Counted from the stretch's first letter, positions 14,206 to 22,968 are shown. The stretch: 23,952 bases of DNA from an uncultured Peptococcaceae bacterium (GCA_958451915.1 CAUDRX010000012.1:1-23952); one strand, 5' to 3'. Translations and numbers: made by a program. Notes: generated by a model from the letters alone, not told the origin.

Positions 14206-15453
14206 TCAGTCGTTGATAGAGCGTTTATTGAACCAGTTTTTATAACGCTGCCACTGCTGATGGTAGAAGCGGTTGATCATGATACGGCGATAGAAGGTCA
14301 TATCCTTGTCGTAGAGCAGGGTGCAGTCGCTCTTTTTTTCGTTCATGAGACGGCGGATCTGCGGCAAGGTGCGTTCCGGCGCATATTCGAGCACGAGACG
14401 GGTCGGAACGTGGAGCCAGAGGGCTGGGGCGTTATGGTAGTGGACTTCAGCGGTATGTTTGTTCTCAATACGGTCGCGCACGAGGTATTCGACCATGTTG
14501 CATCCGCTGACGGTGGTGAAGAAACTGGAGCGGCCCTGACGGATATTGATCTCAAAAACTTTGTAGCGGCCGTCGCGCTCGTCATATTTGATGTCAAAAT
14601 TGGAGAAACCGACAAAGCCGATGGCTTCGAGGAAGGCCTGATATTTGTCATAGACTTCCTGCTTGCCTTCCTGGATGATGGCGTTGTAGTTGCCAATACC
14701 GGAAGGGGTATAGTCTTCGAGGACGCAGTGACCGAGGCACATGGCCTGTACTTTTCCGTTCACATCAGAATAGGAGTTGAGCACGTACATGGCGGCATCG
14801 TCACCAGGGATGAAGTCCTGAACGATGAGAGTGCCGGTGTAACCGGCGCCGTAAATGTCGTGGAAGATCTCTTCCAGCTCTGATGGGCTGTTTGCTTTGT
14901 AGGATTTTTTCTTGCCCGGGAAGTCGAGATCGACGTATTCGATCGAATCGCTGGCTTTGACGGCGATCGGATAATCAAACGGCAGCTCAAACGGCGGCTG
15001 ACTGTCTTTGTAAAGATAGACAGTGGCTGGATAATCGAGGCCATATTCTTCACAGATATTATAAAAGTCTTCTTTGTTTTCCAGCTTGTTTTTCAGGGCG
15101 AGATCGATGTATGGCACGATGAAGCGGCCGGAGAGGGCTTCCCTGTGTGTGCAGAGCAATTCGGTGTAACGGTCGCCGCAGGCAATGAGGATGAGATGCT
15201 CATAGAGGGGGCCATAGGTATTGGCGACATCGTCAAGCACGGAGAGAAATGTTTCGTCCTGGTCAAAATCCGGCTGTGTGTGTACCTGCACGATCTTCGA
15301 GTGGCGGGTTTCCAGGAGTGGGATCTTGCCGAGCGCCAATGATCTGATGCCATAGGCCTGGTGGAAATTGCGTGCCATACCATAGCAGTTTGCGTCGGTA
15401 CCAAGAAGGATAGGAAGGAAGCGTGTGTCTTTATTTTTAATGATGTTGTCCAT
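14206..15453 (-). CDS. ATP-grasp carboxylate-amine ligase, D-aspartate ligase-like
   Basis: A 415-residue ATP-grasp enzyme that would join a carboxylate to an amine through an acyl-phosphate. The N-terminal segment (LPILLGTDANCYGMARNFHQ) forms a Rossmann-like domain; the central part carries the ATP-grasp features, with PIAVKAS (ATP-binding Lys), LIVQDFIPGDD and the metal-binding FEINIRQGRSS near 300. The opening resembles the D-aspartate ligases (Aslfm) that add D-Asp to peptidoglycan Lys, but that specific function is inference. AAAGGGGA precedes the start, and a TATACT -10 (15484-15489, minus strand) lies upstream without a good -35. The C-terminus is basic. Confidence 0.85.
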   Translation of the reverse strand: MDNIIKNKDTRFLPILLGTDANCYGMARNFHQAYGIRSLALGKIPLLETRHSKIVQVHTQPDFDQDETFLSVLDDVANTYGPLYEHLILIACGDRYTELLCTHREALSGRFIVPYIDLALKNKLENKEDFYNICEEYGLDYPATVYLYKDSQPPFELPFDYPIAVKASDSIEYVDLDFPGKKKSYKANSPSELEEIFHDIYGAGYTGTLIVQDFIPGDDAAMYVLNSYSDVNGKVQAMCLGHCVLEDYTPSGIGNYNAIIQEGKQEVYDKYQAFLEAIGFVGFSNFDIKYDERDGRYKVFEINIRQGRSSFFTTVSGCNMVEYLVRDRIENKHTAEVHYHNAPALWLHVPTRLVLEYAPERTLPQIRRLMNEKKSDCTLLYDKDMTFYRRIMINRFYHQQWQRYKNWFNKRSIND

Positions 15454-15520
15454 TCGATGTTTCCCCTTTCAAGGATATATCCATAGTATAACACAACGGC
15501 GCAGAGTCTGCACCCATTCA

Positions 15521-15550
15521 TTGACGTGCGCGCCCTTTCTCCGCTACAAT
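15521..15550 (+). promoter_or_regulatory. Promoter of FAD gene-CorA operon
   Basis: TTGACG (15521-15526) and TACAAT (15545-15550) are spaced by 18 bp, the same boxes and spacing as the first promoter of the window. Confidence 0.75.
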
Positions 15551-15572
15551 GGGGGCAAGGAGGGAAGAATCT

Positions 15573-17171
15573 ATGATCATCATCAACCAACTCCATCTCG
15601 ACATCGACGAGCCGCTTTCTGCTCTGCGCAGCAAGATCGCCGACCGCCTGCGGCTCCGTGATGATGTTTTTTCCTATAAGATCCTCAAAGAATCGCTTGA
15701 CGCCCGCCGCCGCGAGATGCCGCGCTTCAGCTATCAGGTGGCTGTGACGGCGACGCTCTCGGATAAGCAGGCGCGTGCCTTGCGCAAGGATCGCAACATC
15801 ACCATTCAGGGGGAGGAAACGCCACCCGTGCCATTGGTTCCAGGTGAGGCGCGGCTTGAAGGGCGGCCGATCATTGTCGGCGCCGGGCCGGCGGGATTGT
15901 TTGCTGCCTATACGCTGGCAGAGCACGGTTATGCGCCGCTGCTCCTTGAGCAGGGGCGGGCGGTGCCGGAACGCACGGTGCAGGTGGACCGCTTTTGGCA
16001 GGATGGGACCCTTGATCTCTCGAGCAATGTGCAGTTCGGAGAAGGCGGCGCCGGTACCTTTTCCGATGGCAAGCTCACGAGCCGCAGCAAAAACCCTCTC
16101 GGGCACAGGGTCAATGCCATCTTTGCTGCTCATGGTGCGCCGGAAGAGATCACCTATCAGGCCAGGCCGCATATCGGCACCGATCTTCTGAAAGGTGTCA
16201 TCGTCTCCATGCGTGAGCAGATCATCCGCTGGGGCGGAGAGGTGCGCTTCGGAGTGACCGTAGAGCGCCTGTTCATGGCGGATGGTGCCGTGCGCGGTGT
16301 GGAAACAAACGCCGGTGCTTTCTATAGTAACGTTGTGCTGCTCGCATTGGGGCACAGCAGCCGGCCGCTCTTCCGCACGCTTTGTGCGCAGGAGGTGGCG
16401 ATGGAAGTGAAGCCTTTCGCTGTGGGGCTGCGCATCGAGCATCCTCAGGCACTCATCGATCGCGTGCAGTATCGGCAGTATGCCGGCCATCCACGGCTTG
16501 GCGCAGCCAGTTATCAGCTGACCTGGCACGACGACGTGCGCGACCGCGGCTGTTATACTTTCTGCATGTGTCCGGGCGGACAAGTTGTGGCGGCGGCCAG
16601 CGAAGCCAGGCGTCTCGTCGTCAACGGTATGAGTTACCACGCGCGTGACCTTGCGAACGCCAACAGTGCGCTGCTCGTGAACGTTGGGCCGCAGGATTTT
16701 GGCAGCGGCGTGCTCGATGGCATCGCTTTTCAGGAACGTATTGAAGAGGCGTGCTACAGGCTCGGCGGCGGGGGATATGCGGCGCCGGTGCAGACCGTAG
16801 GGGATTTTCTCCGAGGTGAAGCCACGACTGTGCTTGGCAGTGTAGCGCCAAGTGTGCGGCCAGGCTATGTGCTGCGCGATCTCTCCAGGCTTTATCCGCA
16901 TGATATCACGCAGAGTCTGCGCGCCGCTATCGGCGGTATGGCGGGACGTCTGCATGGTTTCGATCAGGCAGATGCCGTGCTCACCGGTGCAGAGACCCGT
17001 TCTTCTTCACCAGTGCGCCTGCTGCGGGACAAGGCCACGCGTGAGAGTGTGAACGTGCGCGGGCTCTATCCGATCGGCGAAGGGGCCGGCTATGCCGGCG
17101 GTATCGTCAGTTCTGCCATCGACGGCATAGCCTGTGCGGAGCAGATCATCCGCACCTTCCGGGCCGAGTGA
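15573..17171 (+). CDS. FAD-dependent dehydrogenase-like protein (COG2509)
   Basis: A 532-residue soluble flavoprotein of the uncharacterised COG2509 family. An N-terminal domain of about 95 residues precedes the FAD-binding GAGPAG (about 103-108), with LLLEQG closing the first Rossmann strand. FGEGGAGTFSDGKLTSR is a family hallmark, and a C-terminal GEGAGYAGGIVSSAIDG completes the FAD site. AAGGAGGGA (15557-15565) supports ATG 15573 over an upstream in-frame ATG at 15549 that falls in the promoter. The CorA-like gene follows after 11 nt, so they form an operon. The electron acceptor and substrate are unknown for this family. Confidence 0.9.
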   Translation: MIIINQLHLDIDEPLSALRSKIADRLRLRDDVFSYKILKESLDARRREMPRFSYQVAVTATLSDKQARALRKDRNITIQGEETPPVPLVPGEARLEGRPIIVGAGPAGLFAAYTLAEHGYAPLLLEQGRAVPERTVQVDRFWQDGTLDLSSNVQFGEGGAGTFSDGKLTSRSKNPLGHRVNAIFAAHGAPEEITYQARPHIGTDLLKGVIVSMREQIIRWGGEVRFGVTVERLFMADGAVRGVETNAGAFYSNVVLLALGHSSRPLFRTLCAQEVAMEVKPFAVGLRIEHPQALIDRVQYRQYAGHPRLGAASYQLTWHDDVRDRGCYTFCMCPGGQVVAAASEARRLVVNGMSYHARDLANANSALLVNVGPQDFGSGVLDGIAFQERIEEACYRLGGGGYAAPVQTVGDFLRGEATTVLGSVAPSVRPGYVLRDLSRLYPHDITQSLRAAIGGMAGRLHGFDQADAVLTGAETRSSSPVRLLRDKATRESVNVRGLYPIGEGAGYAGGIVSSAIDGIACAEQIIRTFRAE

Positions 17172-17182
17172 GGAGGCGTCTC

Positions 17183-18031
17183 ATGCAGCAAGTCATCATG
17201 CGCCAGGATCTCAGTGCGCACAGTGATGTCATCAAATCTGAGGCGATGCACCTCATCCGTGAAGCCCAGCTTGAAGGTTTCAGCAACTTCGGCGGCTTCG
17301 CTCTGCTCTCCTTTGACTGGTACGATATCACGAGCGCGGCGACCGAGTTCTTCCGCGTCCTCATCTATATCGATCATGAACATTTATTCTATATCTGCGA
17401 TGACGCCGGTGCTTACCGCTACTGCGCCGAGGCTGTCGGACAGATCGATGCAGCTTATCCAGCGCTTACCAGTGATCAGGCATTGTACCGTTTCTTTATC
17501 CAGCTTTTTCGCGGTGATATGGACTATCTCGAATCCATCGAAGACCAGCTTGACGCCACAATGGACGCCATCCTTGCCGGTGACATCGCACATGTGCAGG
17601 ATGCCATTGTTGCCCACCGACGCGAACTTGTGCGGCTCAAGCGTTATTATGAGCAGATCAATATTGTTTTTGATGACATCCTGCTCGATGATGCGTCCTT
17701 TTTTTCGCAGAAGATCCTCGATCGCCTCAGCATTCTCGATTCCCGCACCGATCGGTATGACAATAAGGTTGAAAACCTCCAGGCCATCGTTAGTCAGATG
17801 CAGGACACCTATCAGGCTCAGCTCTCGATCCAGCAGAACGATCTTATGAAGGTCTTCACCATTGTTACCGCCATCTTTCTGCCGCTGACGCTCCTCGTTG
17901 GCTGGTATGGTATGAACTTTGTCAATATGCCCGAGCTTCACTGGCGTTACGGCTATCCAGCTGTGATCGCGTTCAGCATCATCATCGTCGCTGCGCTCTT
18001 TTGGTACTTTAAACATAAAAAATGGTTGTAA
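17183..18031 (+). CDS. CorA-family divalent metal (Mg2+) transporter
   Basis: A 282-residue CorA-type channel, pentameric in characterised members, moving Mg2+ or related ions across the cytoplasmic membrane. Residues 1-220 form the cytoplasmic domain with a long stalk helix. Two C-terminal transmembrane helices (about 222-242 and 258-277) flank the signature GMN at about 243-245. The intervening loop reads FVNMPELHWRYG, somewhat diverged from the usual MPE(L) pattern. AGGAGG (17171-17176) lies 6 nt before ATG 17183; a GTG overlapping the previous stop is a poorer start. Ends at the bidirectional terminator. Confidence 0.9.
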   Translation: MQQVIMRQDLSAHSDVIKSEAMHLIREAQLEGFSNFGGFALLSFDWYDITSAATEFFRVLIYIDHEHLFYICDDAGAYRYCAEAVGQIDAAYPALTSDQALYRFFIQLFRGDMDYLESIEDQLDATMDAILAGDIAHVQDAIVAHRRELVRLKRYYEQINIVFDDILLDDASFFSQKILDRLSILDSRTDRYDNKVENLQAIVSQMQDTYQAQLSIQQNDLMKVFTIVTAIFLPLTLLVGWYGMNFVNMPELHWRYGYPAVIAFSIIIVAALFWYFKHKKWL

Positions 18032-18036
18032 AAAAG

Positions 18037-18076
18037 AAAAAAGATGCCTCAGGATTTGTCCGCGGCATCTTTTTTT
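18037..18076. terminator. Bidirectional terminator
   Basis: GATGCC (18043-18048) and GGCATC (18064-18069) with flanking A and T runs, plus an inner GGA/TCC pairing. Serves CorA (plus) and adenine deaminase (minus). Confidence 0.85.
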
Positions 18077-18079
18077 GAT

Positions 18080-19879
18080 CTATTCGGTGACCAATGGCAC
18101 GAAGGAGAAGGTGCGGCAATCGACGAGACCGCGGTTGGTGAGGCGGAGATCCGGCAGGCAGGCGAGCGGGATCAGAGCCATGGTCATGAATGGTGATGGC
18201 ATACTGCAGCCGATGGTCTGCCAGGCGTCTTCGAGGATGGCGACGTCGTGCGCCATTTCTTCGGCGGAGCGATCGTTCATGAGGCCGGCGATCGGCAGCT
18301 CAGCGAGACCGAGGACTTTTCCATCCTGGACAGCGACCATGCCGCCGCCGCATTGGATGAGGGTATTGGCGGCGAGGGCCATGTCTTCATCGTTGGTGCC
18401 GACGACGAGGAGATTGTGGGCATCGTGGGCGACAGTGGAAGCCATGGCACCGCGCTTGATCCCAAAACCTTTGACGAAGCCGCAGCCCCTGGTACCGGTC
18501 TCGTGATGGCGCTCAAGGACGACGGTCTTGAGCACATCCTGAGTGGTGTCACTTTCGAGATGGCCGTCTGTCACGCCGAGCGTGACAAAGCGTTCGATGT
18601 CGCCGACGCGGGCCGGGATGACTTCGATGGCACGGATGGTGATATGGTCGCGTCCTTCTGGTGCGGGGATCCTGAAGGTATCAGCGGTCACGGCATCTTT
18701 GAGGTGGACACTGTGACGGGCCCAATCCGGATAGGTGTATGGGGCAGGGTCACGCACCATCCTGCCGTCGATGGCGACGGTTTCCCCGTCGATGATGGTG
18801 CGGGTGACCGCGAAGGTTTCCAGGTCTTTGAGGAAGACGACGTCTGCGCATTTGCCCGGGGCGATGGCGCCGAGATCCTGATCCATACGGTAACACTGGG
18901 CGGTGTTGATGGTGGCCATGCGGATGGCGGTGACAGGATCGATGCCGTTCTCTACGGCAACGCGGAGGATGTAGTCCATGTGGCCCTTGCTGACAAGCGT
19001 GTTTGGATGGGTGTCGTCAGAGACGAGGCAAGCAAAACGTCCGCCGATCTTGTTCTCTGTGAGCGCTCTGGCGATCACCGGCAGGTCTTGCCAGGCGCTG
19101 CCCATGCGCAGCTGGGCGTACATGCCAAGGCGCATCTTGGCAATGATGTCTTCCGGACGCGTGGATTCGTGACAGCAGCGCACGCCGCTGGCGACGTAGG
19201 CGTTGAGGCCGGCTTCGGTCTCAGGCAGGGAATAGTGGCCGGTGACAACTTTGTCAGCGGCGAGGGTGGCGTCAACGATGCCGTGCGCGTGGTCATCGGA
19301 AGCAAGAATGCCTGGGAAGTTCATCATTTCGCCAAGACCGACGATCTCATCCCACTGCATGGTGCGGGTGACGTCTTCCGGTCCGATGAAGCTGCCGGTG
19401 TCTTCAAAACCAGGCACAGCCGGCACGCAGGACGGGGTCACGAACATGCACTTGAGTGGTGTACGCTTGCTGTCTTCGATCATGCACTTTACGCCATCAA
19501 GGCCGAGGACATTGCAGATCTCGTGAGGATCGGGATAAATACCGATCGTGCCATGTGGGACGACAGCTTTGGCGTATTCGCCGACCGAGAGCATAGAGGA
19601 TTCGATATGGATATGACCGTCGAGGAAACCAGGGGAGACATACAGCCCGCTGGCGTCGATGACTTCGGTCGTTTCACCGATGCAGGCGCTGGCGTCGCCG
19701 ACGAGGGCGATGCGGCCTTCTGCGATGGCGATGTCGAGACCGTCGAGGATCTCAGCGGTGCAAACATTGATGAGCCTGCCGCCGCGGATGACGGTGTCAG
19801 CAGGTCTGCGTCCCTGAGCGACATCAGCGAGGGTCTTAGTGACGTCCTAGAGCGGGCGTTTGCAAAAATGGTTGATCAT
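18080..19879 (-). pseudogene. ade: Adenine deaminase with in-frame TAG at codon 11
   Basis: A 600-codon frame encoding the complete amidohydrolase-superfamily enzyme that deaminates adenine to hypoxanthine in purine salvage. Metal-site and family motifs are present: HIHIESSMLS, DPHEICNV, CCHESTR and DDTHPNTLVSKGHMDYI. The start at 19879 has AAAGGAG (19887-19893) 7 nt upstream and yields MINHFCKRPL, then TAG (19847-19849), then DVTKTLADVAQGRRPADTV, which is normal Ade N-terminal sequence. No ATG, GTG or TTG lies between the stop and the Met of ESSMLS, so no proper alternative start exists. The natural stop is also TAG. It follows the Crp-like regulator by 21 nt. Functional only if the stop is an error or is read through. 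Confidence 0.85.
19847..19849 (-). other. In-frame amber codon near start of ade
   Basis: Minus-strand TAG as codon 11, between CTC and GAC. A single C-to-T change from CAG would explain it. Confidence 0.9.
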
Positions 19880-19900
19880 GGATGGACTCCTTTCGCGGGA

Positions 19901-20566
19901 TCAATGATAGAGAGTGAAATGGTCACGCTCGAAGTCGAGCAGGCCTTCGTCACGCATCTTTGAGAGCTCAGCGCTCATGGCGCTGCGATCGACAGAGAGG
20001 TAATCAGCAAGCTGCTGGCGGTTGAAAGGGATGGTGAAACTGGCGCTGGCGGCGCGCACACTCTCGGCTGTGAGGTAGCTGGTGAGTTTTGCGCGGGTCG
20101 TGCGCTTGGCGAGATGGCCGAGCTTTTGCATGAGAATGCGGTTCTTGTCAGCGAGCACATAAAAAAGGTTCCGTACGACAAGGCTGTGGAAGGGGCAGGC
20201 ATTAGAACAGACGGTGAGCACTTTGCGCGCTTCAAAAAAAGCGACGACGCTGCTGCTCATGGCAACAATGTCGATGGTCAGTGGTCCGCTTGCAGGCGTG
20301 ATATAGGCTTCACCGAAGAGGTCACCGGGCGTGAGCACATCGACGATGGTGTGATTGCCCCAGTAATCGTCGCTTTGGATGTGGAGCTTCCCTTCGAGAA
20401 CGACGGCGATCTGTGAGAGTTCGGCACCCTGGCAGAAGACGGTCTCGCCTTTGGCATAGGTGCGCGTCTGCGCCGCCAGACAGCCCAGCATGGCAGACAG
20501 ATCGCTGGTCTGGACACCCTGGAAAAGGGCAGTCTGCTGGAGCAGGGAGAGGTATTCTTTTTTCAT
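19901..20566 (-). CDS. Crp/Fnr-family transcriptional regulator
   Basis: A 221-residue DNA-binding regulator. A cyclic-nucleotide-binding-type beta-roll occupies about residues 10-125 (ETVFCQGAE, LFGEAYI), a long dimer helix follows, and a winged helix-turn-helix lies near 170-205 (NRQQLADYLSVDRSAMSAEL). No Fnr-type N-terminal Cys cluster is present. It is divergent from the ferredoxin-hcp genes, which in Clostridia are often controlled by Crp/Fnr-type regulators of the HcpR kind, so a role as their NO or redox-responsive regulator is likely. AGAAAGGG lies upstream of the ATG. Adenine deaminase follows in the same operon. Confidence 0.9.
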   Translation of the reverse strand: MKKEYLSLLQQTALFQGVQTSDLSAMLGCLAAQTRTYAKGETVFCQGAELSQIAVVLEGKLHIQSDDYWGNHTIVDVLTPGDLFGEAYITPASGPLTIDIVAMSSSVVAFFEARKVLTVCSNACPFHSLVVRNLFYVLADKNRILMQKLGHLAKRTTRAKLTSYLTAESVRAASASFTIPFNRQQLADYLSVDRSAMSAELSKMRDEGLLDFERDHFTLYH

Positions 20567-20602
20567 GATGATCCCTTTCTCGTTGGAAATACAACAGATT
20601 TG

Positions 20603-20631
20603 CTGGCTTCATGGTAGTATACTGAAGCCAG
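20603..20631. promoter_or_regulatory. Palindromic operator in divergent crp-like/hcp promoter region
   Basis: CTGGCTTCA (20603-20611) and TGAAGCCAG (20623-20631) are a perfect 9-bp inverted repeat with an 11-nt centre. The centre contains GTATAC, giving TATACT -10 boxes on both strands (20618-20623 plus, 20616-20621 minus). Neither has a good -35, which fits activator-dependent or repressible promoters. Confidence 0.6.
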
Positions 20632-20675
20632 TAAATCAAGAGGTACAAGGATGAAAGATCTGAGGAGGAATATGA

Positions 20676-21374
20676 ATGATCAGACGTATCATCAGGATCG
20701 ATGAAGAAAAATGTAATGGCTGCGGCGCCTGTGCCAGGGCCTGCCATGAAGGCGCCATCGATATGATCAATGGCAAGGCGGTGCTCACGCGTGAGAATTA
20801 TTGCGATGGTCTTGGCGACTGTCTGCCAAACTGCCCGGTTGGCGCCATTACTTTTGAAGAACGCGAAGCCCCTGCTTATGACGAAGCGGCTGTCAAAGCT
20901 GCGCAGGCCGCGAAGGCGGCAGCAGAGCCACTGGCCTGTGGCTGTCCGGGCGAAGCCGCGAAAACGCTGAACCCGCAAGCGGCACCTGCCGAACCGCAGG
21001 GGTGCGTGAGCCAGCTTCGCCAATGGCCGGTCCAGATCAAGCTTGTGCCGGTGCAGGCGCCGTATTTTGACGGGGCCCGGCTGCTGATCGCAGCCGATTG
21101 TACGGCTTATGCCTATGGCAATTTCCATGCGGACTTCATCCGCGGTCACATCACGCTCATCGGCTGCCCAAAACTCGACAGCGTTGATTACAGTGAGAAA
21201 CTCGCACAGATCATTGCGCTGAATGACATTCGTGCCATCACTGTCGCCCGCATGGAGGTGCCTTGCTGCGGCGGCATCGAGAATGCTGTCAGGCAGGCAT
21301 TGATCGCCAGCGGCAAGATGATCCCCTGGCAGGTCGTGACGATCGCGTCTGACGGACGTATCCTCGACCGCTGA
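20676..21374 (+). CDS. Ferredoxin-like 4Fe-4S protein, Hcp partner
   Basis: A 232-residue iron-sulfur protein. Residues 1-65 hold two ferredoxin-type Cys clusters (CNGCGACARAC and CDGLGDCLPNCPV), suited to two [4Fe-4S] centres. An Ala-rich linker follows at about 70-95, then more Cys (CGC), and a C-terminal domain with ADC, GCPKLD and VPCCGGIENA motifs found in clostridial ferredoxin-like proteins near hcp. AGGAGG (20663-20668) precedes the ATG by 7 nt; an earlier ATG at 20672 is out of frame. hcp follows after 31 nt. It probably delivers electrons to Hcp, by analogy with the Hcp-Hcr pair of enterobacteria; this is inferred from context. Confidence 0.88.
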   Translation: MIRRIIRIDEEKCNGCGACARACHEGAIDMINGKAVLTRENYCDGLGDCLPNCPVGAITFEEREAPAYDEAAVKAAQAAKAAAEPLACGCPGEAAKTLNPQAAPAEPQGCVSQLRQWPVQIKLVPVQAPYFDGARLLIAADCTAYAYGNFHADFIRGHITLIGCPKLDSVDYSEKLAQIIALNDIRAITVARMEVPCCGGIENAVRQALIASGKMIPWQVVTIASDGRILDR

Positions 21375-21405
21375 TATTTTCTGGCAAATAGAAAGGACAA
21401 TGACC

Positions 21406-22968
21406 ATGTTTTGTTTTCAATGTGAACAGACTGCAGGCGGCAAAGGGTGTACTGGCGGCGCCGGTGTCTGCGGAAAGAAAGCCCGGACTGCCGATCTTCA
21501 GGACAGCCTGACCGGCGCTCTCATAGGCCTCGCCCGTGCCGCCCTGGCTAACCCTGATGCTATTACCCAAGTGACCGATCAGCTTGTGCTGGACGGTCTC
21601 TTTACCACCATCACCAATGTTAACTTTAACGATGCCACCATCAATGCCCTCAAAGACCGCATTGAAGTTGAAAAAGCAGCCCTCGGCGGTGCCGATGTGC
21701 CCGATTACGGACTGGCTGCCCTCTGGAAGGGGGATGAGGACATCCGTTCTCTGAAGTCGCTGATCCTCTTTGGCATCAAAGGTATGGCAGCGTACGTTTA
21801 CCATGCGCATGTCCTCGGCTACAGCGATGCGAATGTGCAGCGCTTTTTCTATAAAGCACTGGCCGCTGTCGGCGATGACAGTCCTGGCATGGATGAACTC
21901 CTGCCGATCGTGCTCGAAGTCGGCGAAGTCAACCTTGACGCCATGGCGCTGCTCGATCAGGCAAATACCGAGACTTTCGGTCATCCGGAACCGACAGAAG
22001 TCACCCTGACTGTTGAGAAAGGACCGTTCATCGTTGTCACAGGCCATGATCTCTGCGACCTTAAAGCGCTCCTTGAACAGACCAAAGATAAAGGTATCAA
22101 TATCTATACCCACGGGGAGATGCTGCCAGCCCATGCCTATCCGGCACTCAGGAAATATCCGCAGCTCAAGGGTAACTTCGGTACCGCATGGCAGAATCAG
22201 CAGAAAGAGTTCGACGGCATTCCGGCGCCGATCCTTTACACGACCAACTGTCTGATGCCAACGCGGGAAAGCTATGGGGACCGTGTTTTCACGACAGAAG
22301 TCGTCTCTTATCCAGATGTTGTGCATATCGGCGATGACAAGGATTTCACACCGGTCATCGAGAAGGCGCTCGCCCTCGGCGGCTACACGGAAGATCAGCA
22401 TTTTACCGGTATCAATGGCGGTGACCATGTGATGACTGGCTTTGGCCGTCATGCGGTGCTCTCTGTTGCCGATCAGGTCGTGGAAGCTGTGAGATCGGGG
22501 CAGATCAGCCGTTTCTTCCTTGTCGCCGGATGTGATGGCGCACGTCCGGGCCGCAGCTATTACACTGATCTTGTCAAACAGACACCGGCCGACAGTGTCG
22601 TGCTCACCCTTGCCTGTGGCAAATATCGCTTCAATGACCTCGACCTTGGTACCATCGGTGGTCTGCCGCGACTCATGGACATGGGACAGTGCAACGATGC
22701 CTACAGTGCCATCCAGGTTGCCATTGCTCTGGCAGATGCGTTCGGCTGCGGCATAGGCGATCTGCCGCTCTCGATGGTCCTTTCCTGGTATGAGCAGAAA
22801 GCTGTCTGTATTTTGCTGACCCTGCTCCACCTGGGCATCAAAAATATTTTTCTTGGACCAACACTGCCGGCATTCGTTTCTCCAAATGTGCTCCATTATC
22901 TCGTAGAGCATTACAATATCTCTCCGATCACTACTCCGGAGAAAGATCTGAAAAAGATTTTGGGCTGA
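21406..22968 (+). CDS. hcp: Hydroxylamine reductase / hybrid cluster protein
   Basis: A 520-residue hybrid-cluster protein, reducing hydroxylamine and implicated in nitric oxide detoxification in anaerobes. The N-terminal cluster cysteines are C3, C6, C15 and C22. Ligands of the hybrid Fe-S-O cluster can be followed at H214, E238, C282, C376, C404, C429, E463 and K465, with spacings nearly identical to the Desulfovibrio protein. The start 21406 is chosen over ATG 21400 because AAAGGA (21392-21397) is 8 nt before it and only 2 nt before the other. Second gene of the ferredoxin-hcp operon, ending at the terminator at 22976. Confidence 0.96.
   Translation: MFCFQCEQTAGGKGCTGGAGVCGKKARTADLQDSLTGALIGLARAALANPDAITQVTDQLVLDGLFTTITNVNFNDATINALKDRIEVEKAALGGADVPDYGLAALWKGDEDIRSLKSLILFGIKGMAAYVYHAHVLGYSDANVQRFFYKALAAVGDDSPGMDELLPIVLEVGEVNLDAMALLDQANTETFGHPEPTEVTLTVEKGPFIVVTGHDLCDLKALLEQTKDKGINIYTHGEMLPAHAYPALRKYPQLKGNFGTAWQNQQKEFDGIPAPILYTTNCLMPTRESYGDRVFTTEVVSYPDVVHIGDDKDFTPVIEKALALGGYTEDQHFTGINGGDHVMTGFGRHAVLSVADQVVEAVRSGQISRFFLVAGCDGARPGRSYYTDLVKQTPADSVVLTLACGKYRFNDLDLGTIGGLPRLMDMGQCNDAYSAIQVAIALADAFGCGIGDLPLSMVLSWYEQKAVCILLTLLHLGIKNIFLGPTLPAFVSPNVLHYLVEHYNISPITTPEKDLKKILG

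Noticed and set aside
15093..16955. A 620-codon minus-strand frame spanning the ATP-grasp 5' region and the FAD gene
   Set aside because: It runs across a divergent promoter region and two real genes, and shows no family motif.
9851..19879. Reassignment of TAA and TAG to Gln
   Set aside because: Several genes end in TAA directly before good terminators and ade itself terminates at TAG, so both codons still act as stops.
19880..19900. Purine riboswitch upstream of adenine deaminase
   Set aside because: Only 21 nt separate the gene from the regulator upstream, too short for an aptamer.
18248..19963. A 571-codon plus-strand frame opposite adenine deaminase
   Set aside because: The minus strand encodes clear adenine deaminase; the plus-strand product is low-complexity and acidic, as expected of a shadow.
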